This document shows, one piece after another, positions 6,781 through 11,626 of a DNA stretch of 11,626 bases (the first letter of the stretch is position 1; the number at the start of each line of letters is the position of its first letter). The stretch comes from Blastocatellia bacterium (lineage in GTDB: Bacteria; Acidobacteriota; Blastocatellia; Chloracidobacteriales; JADJPF01), in the NCBI GenBank assembly GCA_023265235.1, contig JAHFUF010000084.1:1-11626 (forward strand), given 5' to 3'. The notes under the pieces were generated by a model. It saw only the letters and a list, made by a program, of their open reading frames with translations, was not told where the DNA came from and made no database searches. The position numbers and the translations under genes were made by a program.

Positions 6781-6822
6781 AAAATAAAAAGTCGTTGCCC
6801 CTAAAAAACAAAGGGCAACGAC
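6781..6822 (-). terminator. strong intrinsic terminator, minus strand
   Basis: A perfect 10-bp stem, GTCGTTGCCC/GGGCAACGAC, spans 6822-6813 and 6800-6791 with a 12-base loop. On the minus strand it is followed by TTTTTATTTT (6790-6781). In the plus direction the T tract is poor and no plus-strand gene ends here. It therefore ends a minus-strand transcript that starts within this gap, or acts as an attenuator ahead of the operon. Confidence 0.75.
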
Positions 6823-6962
6823 AAGACTTTTGAGAGCTAATCTGAAGGAAAACCAAATCAAGTCAAGAAAATGAGGAAATAGTATTTCAAATAAAATTTA
6901 AATAAAGCGTTAGGTAAAATATAAATTACATTTTTATGATATTGAAAATCAATATCAATTTC
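6782..6962 (-). ncRNA. candidate Fur-controlled small RNA
   Basis: A promoter at 6969-6996, a Fur-box-like palindrome just after the expected start, and the strong terminator define a transcript of about 180 nt. It has no usable ORF: the one ATG seen is followed directly by TAA. This layout is that of an iron-repressed small RNA such as RyhB or PrrF, though there is no sequence claim to those. The alternative is an attenuated leader of the downstream operon, which has its own promoter candidate. Ends are inferred. Confidence 0.4.
6938..6956. promoter_or_regulatory. Fur-box-like operator
   Basis: GATATTGAAAATCAATATC is a perfect 7-5-7 inverted repeat and matches the classical 19-bp Fur box at 16 of 19 positions. 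It lies at about +6 to +25 of the minus-strand promoter, a position where a bound repressor would block transcription. The following bases (ATTTC) could allow an overlapping second site. Other Fur-family regulators (PerR, Zur) bind similar palindromes and cannot be excluded. Confidence 0.55.
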
Positions 6963-6968
6963 AAATAT

Positions 6969-6996
6969 ATAATATCTTTTTATACTTTCTTGTCAA
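6969..6996 (-). promoter_or_regulatory. sigma-70-type promoter, minus strand
   Basis: On the minus strand there is a consensus TTGACA (6996-6991), a 16-base spacer and TATTAT (6974-6969). It points to a start near 6962, just before the Fur-box-like palindrome. This is the best -35/-10 pair in the gap. Confidence 0.55.
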
Positions 6997-7153
6997 GTAA
7001 AAATTTCCGGTTTGGGGGTTAGTCAAACTGACAGTAATTTATCTAATAAACAAGCACATCTAAGAAGATCTAGCATGGCAGCATAAACTCAAGCTGTGAT
7101 AAAATGCGAGAATATCTGAAATATTAATCCCATACAAAATAGGAAAACTTGAA

Positions 7154-8044
7154 ATGTCTCGTGCTGGAGAGCGGCTTTTTAAGGAAGGAAACGACTTTTT
7201 TTCTAAAGGTCAGTTTAAAAAAGCAGCAGAGAACTATGAACAAGCTTTAATACTAGTTAATGATGAACCTGCACTTTGGTATAATCATGGATGCGCATTA
7301 GTTGAACTAGAACGCTATGAAGAAGCTTTACAAAGCTTTCAAAAAGCTGTGGAGCTAAAGCCAGACTTTTATTTGGCCTGGTTTAATCACGGTAATATAC
7401 TTAATATGCTTGGTCGTTTTGATGATGCATTAGAAAGCTATGATCACGTAGTGGAGCTTAAACCCGATCATTACTTAGCCTGGAATAATCGAGGTTGTTC
7501 GCTGGCTAGAGTAGAAGAATTTTCTGAGTCACTTAATAGTTATAAAAAAGCTTTGGAGTTACGTGCAGACTATCGTCCAGCTAATTACAACCAAGCCTAT
7601 GTTTTAGCTAAAATAGGAAAATTTGAAGAAGCCTCGGAAATTTATGAATCTGCCCTACAGCTACGAGCAGAAGATCCGGCGATGTGGAACAATCGTGGTG
7701 TAGTACTTACTCGTGCCCGTCGACTTAATGACGCATTATATTGTTTTGAACAGGCCATTCACCTAAAAACAGATTATTATAAAGCTTGGTATAACCGAGG
7801 CTATTTATTGACAGAAGTGCAACGTTATGAAGAAGCACTAGAAAGTTATCGTAATGCATTACACCTGCTACCTGGTTATGGAACAGCACTTTATAACTCA
7901 GGTTATGTTTTAATAAAACTAGGTCGTTTTGCTGAAGCAGCAGAAACATTTACCGAATATGTAAAACTATGTCCTGTGTCTGAGTACACAGATTCACTTA
8001 ATCAACAAATCGCAAGATTACGTCAGTACGCACAGAAAAACTAA
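7154..8044 (+). CDS. TPR-repeat protein
   Basis: 296 residues made almost wholly of about eight 34-residue tetratricopeptide repeats, running from residue 5 to 276. Each has the usual W/Y-x-N-x-G ... G-R-F/Y-E-E-A ... Y-x-x-A-L-x-L-x-P pattern, for example ALWYNHGCALVELERYEEAL and YLAWFNHGNILNMLGRFDDAL. There is no signal peptide or membrane segment, so a cytoplasmic protein-protein scaffold is likely; the partner is unknown. The start is preceded by AGGAA. The gene for the secreted protein begins 17 bases after its stop, so the two are probably co-transcribed. The 200 bases upstream hold no plus-strand promoter of good quality; the Fur-box-like site is too distant to assign to this gene. Confidence 0.85.
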   Translation: MSRAGERLFKEGNDFFSKGQFKKAAENYEQALILVNDEPALWYNHGCALVELERYEEALQSFQKAVELKPDFYLAWFNHGNILNMLGRFDDALESYDHVVELKPDHYLAWNNRGCSLARVEEFSESLNSYKKALELRADYRPANYNQAYVLAKIGKFEEASEIYESALQLRAEDPAMWNNRGVVLTRARRLNDALYCFEQAIHLKTDYYKAWYNRGYLLTEVQRYEEALESYRNALHLLPGYGTALYNSGYVLIKLGRFAEAAETFTEYVKLCPVSEYTDSLNQQIARLRQYAQKN

Positions 8045-8061
8045 TTTTTGGAGAAACTAGC

Positions 8062-8976
8062 ATGTTTGGCCTAAAATCACACTCTTATCTATCAATTTTG
8101 TTAATTTTAGTATTTCTTAGTGTCTCTTTTCCTGTTATAAATGCTCAAGAACTAAGTGAATATAAAGCATCCCAGCAACCTAATCCACAGGTAGCCAAGG
8201 AACAACTTCTACTAATAGATGATAACAGTGCAGAAGGTAGGTATGGAGGAACAGGTAATCCTGGGTTTGGTTGGTTTAACTTACTTAAGCCTGATAATTA
8301 TCCTGCAACCTTAAAAGAAGTGCGTATTGCTTTTAGCGATGGGCCTCGTGGGGTTCTAAAAGGTTCACCAATTAGAATTGTTGTTTATCTTGATCCTGAA
8401 GGTAATGGCCCTAACGATGGTCAACAACCTTCAGTACTTTTTGCTGTTACAGTTAATAATCCTGGTAATTTTGATAGCTATACCTTACCTCAACCAATAA
8501 CCATTAATTCTGGTGCTTTTGTCATAGGAGCACTTGACACTATTTTTGTTGCTGATTTACCAGCCTTTGGCGATACAATAGGCTTAGTCAAGCCTGTAGG
8601 AAGTCAGTCTTATTTTACTCTAGATTCTGGTAAAAACTTTTTAAGAGTAGATCAAAGTTTTCCTAGTTTTCAATTACAACCTGTAACTTGGTTAATTCGT
8701 GGTGTAGCTGATGTAGAAGGGTTAGCACCCATTATTTCTCGCGCATTTTACAAAAAAGAGACCTTAAAAATCTTTGGCCGTAACCTTGCAGGCGATGCCA
8801 TCGTTCGTATTAATGGTAAAAGAATAGACCGAGATGTAAAGTTTGCAGCTAGTTTAGGTAGACTTATTGTTAAAGGGTCGCCGGGTGACCTAAACTTAAA
8901 ACCAAGCGGACAAAATAATAAACTAGTAATTATAGTTGATGGAACAGCTTCGGAGACCTTTGATTTTACTAGCTAA
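8062..8976 (+). CDS. secreted beta-rich protein with C-terminal TIG-like domain
   Basis: Not recognised as a named family. Its 304 residues start with a clear signal peptide (about 1-28: KSHSYLSILLILVFLSVSF, cleaved near INAQE). Residues 45-220 are rich in beta strands, glycine and aspartate (EGRYGGTGNPGFGWFN, IVVYLDPEGNGPNDGQQPS), resembling an extracellular beta-sandwich. Residues 222-302 look like an IPT/TIG immunoglobulin-like domain (PIISRAFYKKETLKIFGRNL, then AIVRINGKRI). There are no catalytic motifs, anchors or cysteines of note. GGAG stands nine bases before the ATG and the gene follows the TPR gene by 17 bases. An envelope or extracellular role is inferred from the signal peptide only. 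Confidence 0.75.
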   Translation: MFGLKSHSYLSILLILVFLSVSFPVINAQELSEYKASQQPNPQVAKEQLLLIDDNSAEGRYGGTGNPGFGWFNLLKPDNYPATLKEVRIAFSDGPRGVLKGSPIRIVVYLDPEGNGPNDGQQPSVLFAVTVNNPGNFDSYTLPQPITINSGAFVIGALDTIFVADLPAFGDTIGLVKPVGSQSYFTLDSGKNFLRVDQSFPSFQLQPVTWLIRGVADVEGLAPIISRAFYKKETLKIFGRNLAGDAIVRINGKRIDRDVKFAASLGRLIVKGSPGDLNLKPSGQNNKLVIIVDGTASETFDFTS

Positions 8977-9015
8977 ACTTATCCACTTGGCCTAGCGTGG
9001 TAATTTTGCATACTC

Positions 9016-9021
9016 TATAAT
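9016..9021 (+). promoter_or_regulatory. possible -10 element upstream of the ccsA-like gene
   Basis: A perfect TATAAT lies 75 bases before the start codon in the 119-base gap. The -35 region at the right distance (TAGCGT, 8993-8998) is poor, so the call is weak. No terminator is visible after the preceding gene, so read-through from it is possible. Confidence 0.3.
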
Positions 9022-9095
9022 TCCAGTAGTTTTGCTTCATATTATCACAAACCTACATTTTACATAATTATCGCAATAAACTTGGAGGGATAAAA

Positions 9096-10751
9096 ATGTC
9101 TTCAAAAGTAGAAGTTGGCCATTATTCTCCATCATTAGGAGTTTCCGCCGAAAATTGGTTTAGCATAAACCAATTAATACCAACAATCCTTGTTCTTGTT
9201 GGTGCTACTATAATGGTCTTGATTCGTTTTCAAGGCTCTAACCTAGATATTCTTAAGGAAGCAAGCCAAACTAACCTGGCTTTAATTTGTTACCTAGCTT
9301 CTTCTTTGTTATTTGGTATGTATTTAATGGGTCGTGAGCCATTAATGAAAAAAATGGCTACATGGTCGATGATACTTGGTGTTATGCTCAATGTTTCGGC
9401 TTGGGGTATGCGCTGGATTGAATACACTCTATTTACTCAAGCCCAAGGCGATATGGCTACTCTTTGGCTAACATTGCCCTTAGCACAAAAAATTAACCAT
9501 ACTTTCCCTCTTTCAAACCTCTATGATATAACATTAGGGTTAACTACCTTTTTAGGGCTTACTTCGGTACTAGTTGGTGTACGTAAGCGTTATGATTTCC
9601 TTGGTGCAATTACGATGCCTATAGGAGCATTATTTTTAATCCTAGCTGTTTTCTTAGGTAATGAAATTAACCAAGCCATTCAACCAATTTTGCGTAGTTA
9701 TTGGCGACCTATTCACGTAGGTGTAGCAGCCCTTAGTTATGGTGTATGCTCTGTTACTTTTGCTGTTGGAATACTTTACCTATTAAAAGACAAAATGCGC
9801 CCTGAAAGAATAGCTTTAGCTATTGCTCTTTTTGGCATTGGCATTTACTTGTTAGTTGCAGCCCTCTTTGGCAACTTCTCCATTACTGATGGTAGTTTTG
9901 GGATGAATATAGTAATGCTCACACCTAAAGTGGGCGAACAACCTATTAGATTTTCCGGCGCTAGAGGAGATTTTCTTACAGTAGAATTTCCTTTTGTTGG
10001 GCGTTTCTTACAACTAGTAGTGGTTTTATTCTTAGCCTCTTCTGCTATGTACCTTAAAGATATGTTCTTAGGTGAAGACGCAAAGTTACGCAAAGTCGCT
10101 AATGCTTTGTTTGCTATTGCTATACTCTTTCAAGCTTTAGCAATAGGAAGCCTCTACTATCAAATGAAAAACACAAAAGATTTTGCTTCCTATATGCCTG
10201 CTAGTGGAATAGCCAAACTAAATACATTACTTAATGATGATGGCCATGGTCATGCAGAAGGTGACACATCTCATAAACAAGAACAAATTTCTCCCAAAGC
10301 TTGGATAGCTCAAATGGAGCCAAATCTAAGAGTCAACTTTAGTTCTAACCCTGTAGTAAGTACTGGTTTCTTTGTTATCCTTGTTGGTGGTCTTTTCTTT
10401 GGTTTATTTAAGCTTAGAGGTGAGCAAATTCTTAAAAATATTCCACCTTTAGAGGTCTTGGACGACTTAAACTATAAGCTGGTTTCTGTTTGTTTTCCTG
10501 GTTTTACCTTAATGTTAATTTTAGGGGCTGTTTGGGCTAATGAATCTTGGGGAACATATTGGAGTTGGGATCCTAAGGAAACTTGGGGTTTAATCACTTG
10601 GCTAGCTTACGCTGGTTTCTTACACACACGCTTTAGCCATGGTTGGAAAGGTCGCCGTTCTGCTTACTTTGCCATTCTTGGATTTGTTTTTATGCTCTTT
10701 ACCTATTTGGGTGTAAGCTACTTACTACCAGGACTACACTCCTACGCATAA
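9096..10751 (+). CDS. ccsA: CcsA/ResC-type cytochrome c biogenesis protein
   Basis: A multi-pass inner-membrane protein of system II cytochrome c maturation, which carries heme across the membrane to apocytochrome c together with CcsB/ResB. Of 551 residues, about a dozen hydrophobic segments are visible. The tryptophan-rich WWD heme-handling motif is at 485-497 (WGTYWSWDPKETW), followed by H510. H207 (RPIHVGVAALSYG) and H548 in the terminal GLHSYA are the expected histidines, and FPLSNLYD at 137-144 is also typical. It is longer than the usual 300-400 residues: an insert at about 255-420 holds a region of low hydrophobicity and a His-rich loop (382-393, GHGHAEGDTSH). GGAGG stands six bases before the ATG. 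No ccsB/resB partner is in the window. A strong terminator follows. Confidence 0.88.
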   Translation: MSSKVEVGHYSPSLGVSAENWFSINQLIPTILVLVGATIMVLIRFQGSNLDILKEASQTNLALICYLASSLLFGMYLMGREPLMKKMATWSMILGVMLNVSAWGMRWIEYTLFTQAQGDMATLWLTLPLAQKINHTFPLSNLYDITLGLTTFLGLTSVLVGVRKRYDFLGAITMPIGALFLILAVFLGNEINQAIQPILRSYWRPIHVGVAALSYGVCSVTFAVGILYLLKDKMRPERIALAIALFGIGIYLLVAALFGNFSITDGSFGMNIVMLTPKVGEQPIRFSGARGDFLTVEFPFVGRFLQLVVVLFLASSAMYLKDMFLGEDAKLRKVANALFAIAILFQALAIGSLYYQMKNTKDFASYMPASGIAKLNTLLNDDGHGHAEGDTSHKQEQISPKAWIAQMEPNLRVNFSSNPVVSTGFFVILVGGLFFGLFKLRGEQILKNIPPLEVLDDLNYKLVSVCFPGFTLMLILGAVWANESWGTYWSWDPKETWGLITWLAYAGFLHTRFSHGWKGRRSAYFAILGFVFMLFTYLGVSYLLPGLHSYA

Positions 10752-10779
10752 ATATTAATAAAACTTAAGGTTTTATCAA

Positions 10780-10810
10780 AATAAGCCAGGATTTCCTGGC
10801 TTATTCATTT
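10780..10810 (+). terminator. intrinsic terminator after the ccsA-like gene
   Basis: A perfect 11-bp stem, AATAAGCCAGG/CCTGGCTTATT (10780-10790 and 10795-10805), closes a four-base loop ATTT and is followed by CATTTTT. A smaller A+T hairpin (10758-10776) precedes it. It probably ends the transcript, and the flanking A tract may let it work in both directions. The next 210 bases to 11023 are very A+T-rich with nothing recognisable. Confidence 0.8.
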
Positions 10811-11023
10811 TTAAAGCTATTGCATTAAATGCCTATTGTTCTGTAGTAACAAAATAGTTGTTAAGAAATAGTTAAAATAGAGAAATATTAGGATAGATAA
10901 GTAATCATATTAGACAGTATACTATTCTTATAAGTCATTATTTTACAATTTTTAGCATTATTACTAGAAATTGATTATTCCTTAAATTTAAATTTTCTTA
11001 GTACAAATAAAGGATAGCAGCGT

Positions 11024-11347
11024 TTGGAAAAACTTATGGTCGAAATAAAGACACTAATTATTAGTGACAGAAAGGATATCCAAACTCTATTCAAAAGGGT
11101 ACTTAAAAGATATAACTATAAAACGTCTTTTTTTAGTAAAATAGACCACGCTTATGAAATTTGCCAACAAGCATTTTATAATTTTATAGTTTTTGATTTA
11201 TTATCTATAGGCAAAAGCTCCTACCAATTAAGTGAACCTCTCGGCCATTTACGGCCGAACTTCTGGGTCGGAAAACGTTGTCTAACAACAGTGACGAACA
11301 AGAGAATCAGCAAAAGAAGTATAGAGCAAGAAGTAGAGCAACCTTAG
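11024..11347 (+). pseudogene. truncated response-regulator receiver domain
   Basis: Starts at TTG 11024 (AAGGA nine bases upstream) or ATG 11036. Residues 7-62 read like the first half of a CheY-type receiver domain: strand IKTLIISD, helix IQTLFKRVLKRY, and strand NFIVFDLL with D58 where the phosphorylated aspartate of receivers lies. After about residue 62 the similarity stops. The remaining 45 residues are basic and unlike a receiver, so the beta4-beta5 half is missing. The change of character coincides with more GC-rich, hairpin-rich DNA, which suggests an insertion into the gene. An intact short protein of unknown function is possible but less likely. Confidence 0.5.
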
Positions 11348-11520
11348 CAGTTCGCGTTTATTTCTGAAAGCACAAGGCTATCAGAGTTTTGGGCAGCCAC
11401 AGAAAGTTTAGCTTTCTTAGGTCTTAGAATCCCACCACGCGCACTCTTCCGCGTCCCTGCGGATGAAGACTCAGAACTCACGCTCTGAGGTTTAGAAACC
11501 CCCTACTTCTACCGCTTTTT
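11215..11520 (+). mobile_element. possible IS200/IS605-type right-end remnant (omegaRNA-like)
   Basis: This stretch is more GC-rich than its flanks and carries several stem-loops: CGGCC/GGCCG near 11240, TCTTCCGC/GCGGATGAAGA near 11445-11470, CTCAG/CTGAG near 11471-11490 and GGTTT-AG-AAACC at 11489-11500. The end of the plus-strand ORF (RSIEQEVEQP, stop at 11345-11347) resembles tails of IS605 OrfB/TnpB proteins as I remember them. The closing TAGAAACCCCCT...TACCGC also resembles right ends of such elements. No TnpB catalytic or zinc-ribbon residues are present, so at most the last residues and the 3' structured RNA remain. The call rests on recollection of the style of these ends, not on a search. 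Confidence 0.35.
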
Positions 11521-11626
11521 GTGTTTAAAGCTTTTGCCGCCTAAAGAAGAGGCAATCAAAAAATTATGAAGCCAATTGTCGTGATAACGAAAACCATTAA
11601 GATCCTCAAAAGGAGAACGGCGATTG
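11509..11626 (-). CDS. possible C-terminal end of a minus-strand gene
   Basis: On the minus strand an ORF enters from the right edge and runs 38 residues to a TAG at 11511-11509. It includes FEDLNGFRYHDNWLHNF and ends in a basic KSFKHKKR tail. The composition is protein-like, but the piece is too short to place in a family and may be chance. If real, its end lies in or at the putative insertion-element boundary. Confidence 0.25.
   Translation of the reverse strand, partial: NRRSPFEDLNGFRYHDNWLHNFLIASSLGGKSFKHKKR

Noticed and set aside
7725..7949. Minus-strand ORF inside the TPR gene
   Set aside because: It is the antisense shadow of a clear repeat protein, with no start signals.
9845..10093. 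Minus-strand ORF inside the ccsA-like gene
   Set aside because: It is antisense to well-defined membrane segments and has no ribosome binding site.
11563..11626. Plus-strand start MKPIVVITKTIKIL at the right edge
   Set aside because: It has no ribosome binding site and is too short to judge. The minus-strand frame over the same bases looks more protein-like.

Overview
The window is A+T-rich bacterial chromosome with mostly compact coding. The lineage cannot be fixed from this sequence. A carboxypeptidase-Q-like M28 peptidase with signal peptide, a CcsA-type cytochrome c assembly protein, and secreted TIG-like and TPR proteins would suit a diderm, Acidobacteriota-like organism, but that is a weak inference.

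Layout. Positions 1-612 hold the end of a SWIM zinc-finger protein. Positions 670-1427 hold three tandem, separately folded retron-type RNA units, followed at 1469-3007 by a retron reverse transcriptase on the same strand. A convergent junction (3008-3258) with hairpins separates this from a minus-strand operon running from 6591 to 3259: an 85-residue unknown protein, a secreted M28 metallopeptidase, epoxyqueuosine reductase QueG, and an exported PRXL2/SelU-type peroxiredoxin-like protein. A 560-base gap (6592-7153) carries a minus-strand promoter, a Fur-box-like operator and a strong minus-strand terminator, which together look like a Fur-controlled small RNA. The plus strand then has a TPR protein and a secreted beta-rich protein (7154-8976), a 551-residue CcsA-like protein (9096-10751) and a strong terminator. 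The right end (11024-11626) holds a receiver-domain fragment cut off after its aspartate site, running into hairpin-rich sequence that resembles the right end of an IS200/IS605-type element.

Main observation 1: the retron locus has not one but three msr-msd units at a period of about 257 bases. Each has nearly identical conserved blocks (77 nt at the 5' side, 43 nt at the 3' side). Each has an unrelated, near-perfect ~26-bp central hairpin with a 21-nt loop, and its own private pair of complementary flanks (a1/a2). A single RT, with retron NAxxH, YADD and VTG motifs plus a long charged N-terminal extension, would be expected to make three different msDNAs.

Main observation 2: the peroxiredoxin-like gene is interrupted by one in-frame TGA, exactly where the family has the first Cys of its CxxC active site. 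A bacterial SECIS-like hairpin starts at the next base. This is best read as a selenoprotein (U72-L-L-C75), not a pseudogene; ordinary gene calling would split it in two.
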